This document shows, piece after piece, positions 1-7,189 of a stretch of 50,128 nt of DNA. The first letter of the stretch is position 1. Each line of letters opens with the position of its first letter. The position numbers and the translations under genes were made by a program. This DNA comes from JBFWUW01 sp050247075. GTDB taxonomy: Bacteria > Planctomycetota > Planctomycetia > Pirellulales > JBFWUW01. The notes under the pieces were generated by a model. It was not told the origin of the DNA. It saw only the letters and a program-made list of their open reading frames with translations, and ran no database searches. The DNA lies in NCBI GenBank assembly GCA_050247075.1, contig JBFWUW010000054.1, forward strand, positions 1 to 50,128, in the 5' to 3' direction.

Positions 1-511
1 TGGCATCCCGTCGCAGTTGCCCGGAATCTTCAAAGCACCCCACTACCACTACGCAAGCCCGCTCGATCTGGCTGTCGCAGCGAAGGGAATCATGGCCGAC
101 CGCCAAGAGTCCGCGGATCGCCTGGCCCGTGTTGACGAGCGATAAGGCTTCCCCGGCGGAATCACGGAACGCGCCGGAATGATCTTGTACCGAGAGCAGC
201 CACTTCGTCCAGCGCTGCGCCGTTTCGTCGTCGCCATAGGCCGTGGCAGTGGCGATCGCCGCGCCGGTCACGCCGGGGCAAGCCAGCGCATCTCCCGCCA
301 GCAGCGGCACGCCGTTCGCCAGGCTGGTTCGTAACAGCCAGTCGTAGGCCGCTTCCACGGGCGGCCGCGATGGGCCCTTCGCCCACCGTGCCATCGCATG
401 TCTGGCACGCCGTTGCACGGCCCCCGCCAACCGCGGCAGCAGCGCCAACCGCGGCCCAAATTCCGGCGTAGCGGAACCGGGCGAACTCGCATTGCCTCCA
501 GCATGCTTCAC
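1..511 (-). CDS. Alpha/alpha-toroid-like protein of unknown function (partial, 3' end off the left edge)
   Basis: A reading frame on the minus strand runs from a GTG at 511 to the window edge, giving the first 170 residues. An AAGGAG ribosome binding site lies 8 nt upstream of the GTG and decides the start. The N-terminal 30 residues are basic and low-complexity. Then comes helical sequence with motifs such as AYDWLLRT, YGDDETAQRWTKWLLSVQD and NTGQAIRGLLAVG, a spacing reminiscent of the helix pairs of squalene-cyclase/prenyltransferase-type (alpha/alpha)6 toroids. Such proteins often lie in planctomycete polysaccharide loci, but no neighbour here confirms that. The frame is clearly coding (no stop over 511 nt, sensible composition); the family call is an inference from pattern only, and other helical-repeat proteins remain possible. 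Confidence 0.55.
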   Translation of the reverse strand, partial: MKHAGGNASSPGSATPEFGPRLALLPRLAGAVQRRARHAMARWAKGPSRPPVEAAYDWLLRTSLANGVPLLAGDALACPGVTGAAIATATAYGDDETAQRWTKWLLSVQDHSGAFRDSAGEALSLVNTGQAIRGLLAVGHDSLRCDSQIERACVVVVGCFEDSGQLRRDA

Positions 512-669
512 GGCCGACACTCCTTGTCGTCCCGACGATCTTGGAAGCGGCCCATTATGGCCGAAGGGAGTCAATCGTCCAACCGCAATTGGTGATAGCA
601 CGCCCAACCGGCCATGTTGCTTGCGGCCATTTCCGCCGAACAATCTTCCCCTTGGGGGTAGCGCGGGGG

Positions 670-675
670 TAAAAT
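670..675 (+). promoter_or_regulatory. TAAAAT -10-like box directly before the antitoxin start
   Basis: TAAAAT ends 6 nt before the ATG at 682, so transcription from it would begin at or near the start codon and give a leaderless message. No convincing -35 element is seen. A purine-rich GGGGG run at 665-669 is too far from the ATG to be a good ribosome binding site. Confidence 0.25.
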
Positions 676-681
676 ACGGTC

Positions 682-945
682 ATGATCGCAAAACTGAGTA
701 ACGAACAGGCTGCGGCTTTGCGCGCCAACGGCGAGCGCGAACTCGGAGTCGTTGATCCCGACACGCAACGGACTTATTTTCTTGTCGATGCGGAAACACA
801 TCGACAGGCAATGGACGCGCTGCGGCGCCAGAACGATTATGACGCCATTGCGCAAGGCATTGCCGAGATGGAAGCAGGCCTGGCGATTTCCGTCAAGGAA
901 GCTCGCGAATTTTCGCGGCAGAGGCTTCAAGCTGACGGGCAATGA
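682..945 (+). CDS. Probable antitoxin of a RelE/ParE-type toxin-antitoxin pair
   Basis: A small 87-residue acidic, helix-rich protein whose stop overlaps the next start by 4 nt (ATGA, 942-945), the usual arrangement of an antitoxin followed by its toxin. The middle contains an ETHRQAMDALRR helix and the C-terminus ends in SVKEAREFSRQRL, plausible as the toxin-neutralising arm. No classical ribbon-helix-helix or Phd/YefM motif can be named with certainty. The antitoxin role is inferred from size, position and the identity of the downstream gene. It would bind and neutralise the toxin and probably autoregulate the pair. No transmembrane segment or signal peptide is visible. Confidence 0.6.
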   Translation: MIAKLSNEQAAALRANGERELGVVDPDTQRTYFLVDAETHRQAMDALRRQNDYDAIAQGIAEMEAGLAISVKEAREFSRQRLQADGQ

Positions 946-1364
946 AGTTCTCCGTCCGTATCACACCCCAGGCCAGGCGTGACATTGACCGGAACGCCGA
1001 TTGGTGGGCCGAACATCATTCTTTCGATCAGTCATTGCGGTGGTCCGAGGTTGTTTACGACCAAATTGAAAGCTCGGCCCTGTTACCGCACAGCAACGGC
1101 CTTTCCGCGGAGAGCGACAATTTCCCATACGAGATTCGCGACAAGCGGGTGGGCCTAGGCTCGCGCCGGACCTATCGCGCTGTTTTTACAATTAAAGACG
1201 GCACGGTATTCGTTCTGGCTGTCCGCCGTGGCGCACAGGACATCGTTCGCCCCGATGAAGTCGACTTCCCACACTCTGCGCGACCGTTTGTGCGTGTGAA
1301 TGTTCTCCCCAAAAAAGATACGCCCACTCAAATAAAGTCCGCTTGCCCCACCGCCTGCTCGTAG
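942..1364 (+). CDS. RelE/ParE-superfamily toxin with C-terminal extension
   Basis: The 140-residue product starts MKFSVRITPQARRDIDRNADWWAE, matching the opening strand and helix of RelE/ParE toxins (PxARxDIxxxxxWWAE). The middle has the expected basic strands: RDKRVGLGSRRTYRAVF and TVFVLAVRRGAQD. Family members act on translating mRNA (RelE) or on gyrase (ParE); the sequence does not tell which. The typical fold ends near residue 105, so about 35 residues form a non-homologous tail. The last 37 nt overlap the 3' end of the convergent M41 protease gene, so the tail may have arisen by stop-codon loss. The ATGA overlap with the antitoxin supports coupled translation. Confidence 0.7.
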   Translation: MKFSVRITPQARRDIDRNADWWAEHHSFDQSLRWSEVVYDQIESSALLPHSNGLSAESDNFPYEIRDKRVGLGSRRTYRAVFTIKDGTVFVLAVRRGAQDIVRPDEVDFPHSARPFVRVNVLPKKDTPTQIKSACPTACS

Positions 1365-1843
1365 AAATGATGCGCTGCCCGGCCGCTAATAGTAGTTGCT
1401 TGCAGCAATTGTAGGGCGATCTGTTCGATGGCCCGCCACACGCCAGGCCGTTCCAGAATGTGTTCGGCCTTGTCCAGCATCCGCCGCTCCAGCCGCGCGA
1501 TCTGCCGCTCGCCATTGGCGCGAGCTTGCGTCAATAGTCGCACTTCGCGCAAGTCTTGGGCCGCCCCCGCCCAGCCGTACTGGCCGGTATGGCGGGCCTC
1601 GGCGGCCAGGCCCGCCAGGCGGATCAAGATCTCTGTTTCAATCGGGTCGTGCGATGCGCGCCGCCGCCCCTTCTTCAGTTGGCATTGGCCCAGCCGCGTC
1701 TGGTTGGGCCGCACGCTGACTTGCTGTACGGCCCGGCCCAAGTAAATGGCGATGGCGGCATGCCCCGCTTCATGGTAGGCCGTGGCGGATTCGCTGGACG
1801 TGGCGGACATGCGTCTTATGATTTCGCGAATTAACTTCCGCAT
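1328..1843 (-). CDS. Stand-alone M41 (FtsH-type) zinc protease domain protein
   Basis: A 171-residue protein with HEAGH at about residues 24-28 (YHEAGHAAIAIYLGRAV), the zinc-binding HExxH of FtsH-family peptidases. Further on, GAAQDLREVRLLTQAR matches the FtsH segment around the third zinc ligand (GAxxDL...AR). The C-terminal helical part (LEERPGVWRAIEQIALQLL region) resembles the FtsH helical tail. What is missing is the N-terminal membrane anchor and the AAA+ unfoldase, so the protein cannot thread folded substrates as FtsH does. It may be a degenerate or regulatory peptidase, or cut unfolded peptides. It is encoded convergently with the ParE-like toxin and overlaps its end by 37 nt. Confidence 0.7.
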   Translation of the reverse strand: MRKLIREIIRRMSATSSESATAYHEAGHAAIAIYLGRAVQQVSVRPNQTRLGQCQLKKGRRRASHDPIETEILIRLAGLAAEARHTGQYGWAGAAQDLREVRLLTQARANGERQIARLERRMLDKAEHILERPGVWRAIEQIALQLLQATTISGRAAHHFYEQAVGQADFI

Positions 1844-1850
1844 TCGAACT

Positions 1851-1871
1851 CTCTCTCCCTCGGGGAGAGAG
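1851..1871. repeat. Perfect 9-bp-stem hairpin
   Basis: CTCTCTCCC and GGGAGAGAG are separated by TCG. It lies just upstream of the M41 gene start and 55 nt from a second hairpin of similar base content, with GGTGAGGG and TCACCCTC between them. The two look like parts of one dispersed element. No T-run follows on either strand. Confidence 0.5.
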
Positions 1872-1926
1872 CCGCGGTGAGGGTTTGCTTGCAGCAGAAT
1901 CTTTCCTCACATCACCCTCTCCCCAA

Positions 1927-1952
1927 CCCTCTCCCGGAGTACCGGGAGAGGG
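1927..1952. repeat. Perfect 11-bp-stem hairpin downstream of tatC
   Basis: CCCTCTCCCGG, loop AGTA, CCGGGAGAGGG. It sits 12 nt past the tatC stop codon and could end or stabilise that transcript, but there is no T-run, so a dispersed palindromic repeat is the better call. Confidence 0.5.
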
Positions 1953-1964
1953 AGATAGGAATCT

Positions 1965-3437
1965 TTACGTAGTAGCCAGATCTTCATCGTCGAAGGGGTT
2001 GTGCCCGCGCGGCATCCACTTGCACAGGCCGATCGCGCCAAAGTACAGCAACGTCAGCGGTCCCGCCATCAGCATCATGCTTACCGGATCGGCCGGCGTG
2101 AGGATCATGGCGATTACAAAAATGGCCAGCACGGCGATCCGCCACTTCTCGATGTACATCTGCACGGTGAAAACGCCAATCCGCTCCAAAAACAGCATAA
2201 TCAGCGGCAATTGAAAGCTGGTGCCAAAACCGACCGGCAGCAGCAGCACAAAACCCATCCACTCGCTAATACGCGGGTCGGGGTCGATCCCCAGCCAATG
2301 GTTGAACCCAAACAAGAACCTCAACACCGGGCCAAACACGAAAATGAAGGCCATGCCAGCCCCCAGGATGAACAACCCAATGCTAAAAGGCAGATAGATG
2401 TGGACATATTTCCGTTCGTGCGGGTACAAACCGGCCGCGACAAAGTTCCAAAGCTGGATGAAAATGTAGGGGCTGGCCAGCAGCGCACCCACCACTAGCG
2501 CCGCCTTGATCCAAAAACCAAACACCTCGCCCGCGCTTAGCGACTGAATCTTGGTCCGCGGATCATCAAAAATCGTCCGCCAAAAAGTCAGCGGCAGCAG
2601 ATTAGGGTAGCTCTCGGCCAATACTTCGGGCAAAGCCGCTTCCAGCAGCAAGCGGTTCAATCGCCGCTGCTTTTCCGGCGACAGGTTCTTACGTTCCAAG
2701 AGTTCTCGCGCCTCGGGCCGCAACTTGGCCTCCGCGAAAACCTCCGCGTCGTACAGGTCCGGCCGGTCCAGCACGGCCGTTAAGCCATCGGCCACGGCTT
2801 GACGATTGTCGTGGGCGACTTCGGCCTGCATCCCCTCAAACAGCAGCATCTTCTTGACTTCCGCCTGAGCCGTGCCGCTTAGCCGCTCCCAAACGCGCTT
2901 GGCGGGGCTGGCTCCGCCGCTAGCCGCTTCGGTCAACTTTTCGGCCAGAGCCTTGGGCTTCGACAGATCAGCCGGCAGCACCGTTTGCGGGCCATCGCGG
3001 CTGAGCAGATGTTCCGCCTGGTTCTTGGGAACCATCGCATCGGCAAACTGCTGGGGATAATTTCGTCCGAGCTGTTTGGCCAGTTCTTGCGGAGAGACAT
3101 AAATCGTCTCGGAAATCAGATGTTCCTGCTGGTCGATGCCGGGAATTTGCTTGCTTTCAATCACTTCGTCATCAACGACAATCCCCTGTTTCTCCTGTTC
3201 TTCCAGCCATTTATTGAAAGACTCTTCCTCATAGTACTCCTCCAACGCCGACTTGAGCGGCTGCTGCAAGGCCAGCACCACCGGCTTGCCGACCAGCAGA
3301 CCAAACAAAAAGCCGGCCATCAGGCCCATCAACGCCTTGAACAAAGCCGTCCGCAACTCTTCGAGGTGCTCCCCGAAGGTCATCGTCGATTCTTTGAACA
3401 GGTCCTCGTCGTATTTCTGACGGTCTTTGATGGCCAT
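1965..3437 (-). CDS. tatC: Sec-independent protein translocase TatC with large periplasmic insertion
   Basis: TatC is the multi-spanning receptor for twin-arginine signal peptides in the inner membrane. Near the N-terminus FGEHLEELR (about residues 21-29 from the chosen ATG) is the conserved cytoplasmic TatC motif that contacts the signal peptide. One membrane segment follows (30-50). Then about 250 hydrophilic, charged residues intervene before the remaining membrane segments (from about 303: FWIKAALVVGALLASPYIF, YLPFSIGLFILGAGMAF and so on), ending with TPADPVSMMLMAGPL. Ordinary TatC is about 250 residues; this one is 490, the excess being in the first periplasmic loop. The ATG at 3437 (MAIKDRQ) is preferred over an upstream codon at 3515, which adds 26 unconserved residues. 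Three Tat-exported DUF1501 proteins nearby are likely clients. tatA/tatB are not in the window. Confidence 0.9.
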   Translation of the reverse strand: MAIKDRQKYDEDLFKESTMTFGEHLEELRTALFKALMGLMAGFLFGLLVGKPVVLALQQPLKSALEEYYEEESFNKWLEEQEKQGIVVDDEVIESKQIPGIDQQEHLISETIYVSPQELAKQLGRNYPQQFADAMVPKNQAEHLLSRDGPQTVLPADLSKPKALAEKLTEAASGGASPAKRVWERLSGTAQAEVKKMLLFEGMQAEVAHDNRQAVADGLTAVLDRPDLYDAEVFAEAKLRPEARELLERKNLSPEKQRRLNRLLLEAALPEVLAESYPNLLPLTFWRTIFDDPRTKIQSLSAGEVFGFWIKAALVVGALLASPYIFIQLWNFVAAGLYPHERKYVHIYLPFSIGLFILGAGMAFIFVFGPVLRFLFGFNHWLGIDPDPRISEWMGFVLLLPVGFGTSFQLPLIMLFLERIGVFTVQMYIEKWRIAVLAIFVIAMILTPADPVSMMLMAGPLTLLYFGAIGLCKWMPRGHNPFDDEDLATT

Positions 3438-3556
3438 AAGTACGGGGCCTGTTGACGGACGGGTGGGTGGGAAATCGAGCGGAAAATGCTCGGCAAGCGC
3501 GCAGTTCGGCGTCACTTGTTACAATACTCTGGTAATCGCCGCACGGCAACCAAGGG

Positions 3557-3631
3557 GTGGGAAGTGTTCGGTGTTCAGTTGACCGCTCCTTCGGTCTTCA
3601 GCCTTCAGCCTTTCGCCTTTCGCCTTTCCCC
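3557..3631. repeat. Low-complexity GTTCGGTGTTC / TTCAGCCTTTCGCC repeat, copy 1
   Basis: The stretch before manA combines a GTGTTCGGTGTTCAG motif with a run of TTCAGCC and TTTCGCC iterations. A second copy with the same order of motifs lies at 20219-20290, at the 3' end of lutB. The similarity is in intergenic-type sequence and extends the manA frame upstream without conservation. Confidence 0.6.
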
Positions 3632-4594
3632 GTGTCATCTCTCCCACCACTTCGCTTCACCCCCTTGTTCCGCCGCTACCTGTGGGGTGGCCGGCGGTTG
3701 GCTACGGTGTTGGGTAAAGACGTGGGGGAAGAGAGCGCCGCGGAGAGTTGGGAATTGTGCGACCGCCACGACGATCAAAGCGTGGTCGCCACCGGTCCGC
3801 TGGCCGGTAAGAGCCTGGGCGAACTCGTCCGCGAATGGGGACCGGAACTGCTCGGCCGGCATGCGCCGCAGCCGCGTTTTCCGCTGCTGTTTAAGTTCAT
3901 TGACGCCCGGCAGACGTTGTCGGTGCAAGTCCATCCCGATGATGCCAGGGCCGCCTTGTTGCAGCCGCCCGACCTGGGCAAGACCGAGGCCTGGTACGTT
4001 TTGGCCGCCGAGCCGGGCAGCGTAATCTACGCCGGCCTCAAGCGGGGCGTCGATCGGGCCATGTTGGCTCGCGAGGTCGCCCGCGGCACCAGCGATTTAT
4101 GCCTGAACAAGTTCGCCGCCCAGCCCGGCGATTGTTACTTTGTGCCGGCCGGCCTGCCGCACGCCATCGGGGCGGGCCTGCTGGTGGCCGAGATCCAACA
4201 GTCCAGCGATACCACTTACCGGCTGTTCGATTTCAACCGCCTGGGACCAGACGGCCAGCCGCGGGCCTTGCACGTCGAGCAGGCGCTGGAAGCCATCGAC
4301 TACAACATGCACACCACGGGACCGCTGGCGGCGACACCGCTGGAACAGCCATCCGGCGAACGGCTGGCCGCCTGCGACAAGTTCGTGCTCGACCGCTGGA
4401 CATTGACCGCACCAGCCTCGCTGGGCGAATTCGAACGTTGCCACTTCTTGGCGGTCGTGGAAGGGAAGGCTACCTTGCCCGGTGACAGCACTCCACTGCG
4501 CGCCGGCGACACCGTACTACTGCCAGCTTCCGCCGGGCCAATCGCCGTGCAGCCCATCGGCCGGGCCGTGCTACTGGATGCCTATTTGCCGTAG
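3632..4594 (+). CDS. manA: Class I mannose-6-phosphate isomerase
   Basis: Interconverts mannose-6-phosphate and fructose-6-phosphate in the cytoplasm, linking glycolysis to GDP-mannose and surface polysaccharides. From the GTG at 3632 the protein has 320 residues, matching the short bacterial type (about 315). RYLWGG opens the cupin fold. The zinc ligands are visible as SVQVHPDD (Gln99, His101), GKTEAWYVL (Glu119) and VPAGLPHAIGAG (His177). SSDTTYRLFDF carries the conserved substrate-binding arginine. The open frame extends to a GTG at 3557, but those 25 residues are encoded by a low-complexity repeat and are unlikely to be translated. tatC is divergent. No riboswitch or operon partner is seen. 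Confidence 0.88.
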   Translation: MSSLPPLRFTPLFRRYLWGGRRLATVLGKDVGEESAAESWELCDRHDDQSVVATGPLAGKSLGELVREWGPELLGRHAPQPRFPLLFKFIDARQTLSVQVHPDDARAALLQPPDLGKTEAWYVLAAEPGSVIYAGLKRGVDRAMLAREVARGTSDLCLNKFAAQPGDCYFVPAGLPHAIGAGLLVAEIQQSSDTTYRLFDFNRLGPDGQPRALHVEQALEAIDYNMHTTGPLAATPLEQPSGERLAACDKFVLDRWTLTAPASLGEFERCHFLAVVEGKATLPGDSTPLRAGDTVLLPASAGPIAVQPIGRAVLLDAYLP

Positions 4595-4609
4595 GGGCCA
4601 GCCCAGCCT

Positions 4610-5938
4610 TTAAATCAACTCTTCAATCGGCTGGCCTTCCGCCAGTATCGCCATCGGCCGACGGGCCTGGTCGTAAAAGGCGTGGTGGTAGTCGATGCCC
4701 AAAACGTGGTACATCGTGGAGAGAACGCAGCCCGGCGTGTAGGGCTTGCTGGAAGGATACTCGGCACGGGCGTCGGTGGTGCCAATCGTCTGCCCCATCT
4801 TCAAGCCGCCGCCAGAAAACAGCACAGACATCGCCCCGGGCCAGTGGTCGCGGCCGGCACCGCCATTGATACGGGGCGTGCGGCCAAATTCGCCCATCGC
4901 CATCAGCAGTACGTTGTCTTGCAAGCCACGGTCATGAATGTCCGTCACCAGCGCGGCCACCGCCTGGTCGAAAGGTGGCAGCAGCCGGTTCTTTAGCTCG
5001 CCAAAATTATTGCCGTGCGTGTCCCAGCCACCCCCCGCCTGAATGGTGACATACGTCACACCCGCCTCCACCAGCCGCCGCGCCAACAGGCAGCTTTGGC
5101 CCATGTCGTTGCGTCCGTAGGTATCGCGCAGCTTGGGGTCTTCGGCGTTGATATCGAATGCGCGGCGGGTCTGGTCGCTGGTGATCATTTCCATCGCGTC
5201 GCGATAAAACGTGTCGATCCCTTCCAGGTTGCCTTGCGTGTCGATATCGCGGCGGATGTTGTCCAGGTCGCCCAGCAGCCCGCGGCGGCGGTTCAGGCGG
5301 TCCTCGCTCACCCGGCCCGGCAGCTTCAAGTTCTTCACATTGAAACCGTCGGAATTGGGGCTGCTGTCGGGTGACAGCGGATTGTACGACGCCCCCAGGT
5401 AGGCCGCCTTGCCCAGCCCCAGGCGATTGGGCAAGTTGACATAAGCCGGCATGGCCGGCGCGTTGGCGCCGCGCATCTTGGCGACGACCGACCCGCACGA
5501 CGGAAAGATATTGTCGCTGACCTCCACCGTCGGCTGCCAACCGGTCAGCATCCATTGCGACGCCATGCCGTGACCGGCGTTGGTGTGCGTGGCCGAGCGG
5601 ACAATCGTCAACTTATCCATCACCTTGGCCTGCAAAGAGCAATGCTCGCCAATTTCAATCCCCGACACATTAGTGCCGATCGGGTTGAACTCGCCGCGAT
5701 ACTCGGCCGGAGCGTTCGGCTTCAGGTCGTACATGTCCAGGTGGCTAGGCCCGCCCGCCTGCCAAATCAAAATCACGGACGTATTCTTGACATCGCGGCC
5801 GGCGGCCTTGGCTTCGGCCTTTCGCCGCAACAGGTCGGGCAGGGTCAGTCCGCCCACTGTCAGCCCCCCCACGCGTAAAAAATTACGCCGCGAAACGCCG
5901 TCGCACGTTCTTGTCGCACGTCCAACCAAATCCAACAT
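4610..5938 (-). CDS. DUF1501 protein, Tat-exported (paralogue 1)
   Basis: A 442-residue protein with the Tat motif SRRNFLRVGG at about residues 17-26, then a short hydrophobic stretch, so it is predicted to be folded before export. Family features are LIWQAGGPSHLDMYDLKP (metal-site-like region of an alkaline-phosphatase/sulfatase-type fold), GWDTHGNNF, MGEFGRTPRI and GRDHWPGAMSVLFSGGG. The biochemical role of DUF1501 is unknown; in planctomycetes it usually sits beside PSCyt1/DUF1549/DUF1553 proteins and is thought to act at the envelope. Here no such partner is adjacent: manA converges from one side, and a 500-nt gap lies upstream. The ATG at 5938 directly precedes MLDLVGRATRTCDG. Confidence 0.88.
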   Translation of the reverse strand: MLDLVGRATRTCDGVSRRNFLRVGGLTVGGLTLPDLLRRKAEAKAAGRDVKNTSVILIWQAGGPSHLDMYDLKPNAPAEYRGEFNPIGTNVSGIEIGEHCSLQAKVMDKLTIVRSATHTNAGHGMASQWMLTGWQPTVEVSDNIFPSCGSVVAKMRGANAPAMPAYVNLPNRLGLGKAAYLGASYNPLSPDSSPNSDGFNVKNLKLPGRVSEDRLNRRRGLLGDLDNIRRDIDTQGNLEGIDTFYRDAMEMITSDQTRRAFDINAEDPKLRDTYGRNDMGQSCLLARRLVEAGVTYVTIQAGGGWDTHGNNFGELKNRLLPPFDQAVAALVTDIHDRGLQDNVLLMAMGEFGRTPRINGGAGRDHWPGAMSVLFSGGGLKMGQTIGTTDARAEYPSSKPYTPGCVLSTMYHVLGIDYHHAFYDQARRPMAILAEGQPIEELI

Positions 5939-6364
5939 GGTGTAGACCTAAAGTAGGGAGGGATCGCGGGCAGCCAACAGGCGGGGATCGAACCACTATC
6001 TTCAAGATCGGCCAGCCGCTTGCATGAAGATGCGTCGATATGATAGCAGTTTCCCGGAAAACAGGCGGAAAGTCAACGTAAATTCAGTTGAATTCGGGCA
6101 TGCAGCGTTGGGGATGCCTGTGCCCGGGGCATTGCTTAAGAAACCACGGATAGCACGGATGACACGGATAAAACCGCGATTCCAAAGCAACCGCCGGAAT
6201 CGGTTTCCATCCCCCTCCTATCCGTGGAATCAGTGCCATCCGTGGTTCCTCCGCCTCCCGCCGGCTTGCCACTTGCTCGCCCTGCCGGCCGCCATGCGGA
6301 TATCGGCCATCGGTCGATGCAATAAGACGTGGTGTATTTTGTATATTTATAAAAATATTTTACA
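5939..6364. other. Intergenic region before the HTH gene
   Basis: No convincing coding sequence. It holds the imperfect inverted repeat at 6141-6247 and an AT-rich tract (about 6331-6375) that contrasts with the GC-rich surroundings. Short open frames rich in Cys-His-Pro are translations of the repeat. Confidence 0.5.
6141..6247. repeat. Dispersed inverted repeat of the ACCACGGAT type, copy 1
   Basis: The left arm (6141-6173) is AAACCACGGATAGCACGGAT followed by a third CACGGAT iteration. The right arm (6219-6247) contains ATCCGTGG and CCATCCGTGGTT, the reverse complement with changes. A related structure with CACGAAT in place of CACGGAT lies at 10037-10170. Confidence 0.6.
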
Positions 6365-6394
6365 TTGACAATATACGCCACTACGTGCTACTCT
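6365..6394 (+). promoter_or_regulatory. Sigma-70-like promoter with extended -10
   Basis: TTGACA (6365-6370), an 18-bp spacer, then TACTCT (6389-6394) preceded by TGC, an extended -10. It sits at the edge of the AT-rich tract and 62 nt before the start of the HTH gene, which also has an AAAGGAG ribosome binding site. This is the best consensus -35 in the window. Confidence 0.5.
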
Positions 6395-6455
6395 GCCAAC
6401 GGGTTGCTTCCCGCGCCGCGGGTGCCCCAATGACTCATGAAAGGAGCACACCACC

Positions 6456-7094
6456 ATGTTTGACCGTTTTTTCCGTACCATTTCAGAAGCATTGCGGGCC
6501 CAGAGCAGTCCCGCCGAACCCAAACCCGCCGCCATGAAACAGGTACGCCATAAGGCCGCCCCCGGAGTGCCGGCCCCGTCCAAGAGGAAAGGCCCCCCTG
6601 GGTTTTTTGCCGACCTAAGAAGGCGAGAGGCCGCTTGCAAGCTTTTTCTCCTCGGCATGAGTCTGCGGCAGGTCGCCGTGCGCCTGGGCTGTTCGCACGC
6701 CACCCTCATCCGGGCCCTGCGGGCCGACGCTGCATTCCGGGATGAGGTTCGGGTGAGCCGGAGCGATGCCGCTTTTTTCTCGCTCTGGTGCCGGCACCGC
6801 TGGGGGAGCGATTCCTGGCGCGGGGCCGCCTGGCTGTTGGAGCGGCTGCGGCCCGAAATCCATGGCAAGAACACCCGGCCGACCCTCCAGCAGGTCGCCG
6901 AGTTTTTTGAAGAGCATCGCGAGATTGTGTTACGGGGCCTTCCGCCGGACACCGTCGCCGAATTGCGCCCCAAGCTGAAACAACTGGCCAACGACCTAGC
7001 CGCCCGGATGCCATCTTTGCGCAATGTGGCCAGCCACCTGGTGCCGCCCGATTTCGGCCTGGAAGAAGACGACAACGGCCGACCGGCCCCGTGA
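6456..7094 (+). CDS. Helix-turn-helix protein of unknown function
   Basis: 212 residues, with an AAAGGAG ribosome binding site 9 nt before the ATG. The N-terminal 45 residues are basic and proline/alanine-rich. Residues about 52-90 contain LFLLGMSLRQVAVRLG and CSHATLIRALRAD, which reads as a helix-turn-helix of the kind seen in resolvases, transposases and terminase small subunits (LxxxGxSxxxIAxxLGxSxxTLxRxL). The middle (SLWCRHRWGSDSWRGAAWLLE) is tryptophan-rich, similar to phage-type DNA-binding proteins acting on neighbouring sequence. The C-terminus is helical and charged. No integrase, terminase or transposase gene is adjacent, so a mobile-element origin is only a possibility. The strong promoter and AT-rich flank are unlike the neighbours. 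Confidence 0.65.
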   Translation: MFDRFFRTISEALRAQSSPAEPKPAAMKQVRHKAAPGVPAPSKRKGPPGFFADLRRREAACKLFLLGMSLRQVAVRLGCSHATLIRALRADAAFRDEVRVSRSDAAFFSLWCRHRWGSDSWRGAAWLLERLRPEIHGKNTRPTLQQVAEFFEEHREIVLRGLPPDTVAELRPKLKQLANDLAARMPSLRNVASHLVPPDFGLEEDDNGRPAP

Positions 7095-7189
7095 AGCTCC
7101 CACGGCGTCCGCTACCTGTACCACAACCCCCCAAAACACGGCAATAATGGAACAGGTTACGGCAAATCGGGCGGAAGCCGGCGGCAAGA

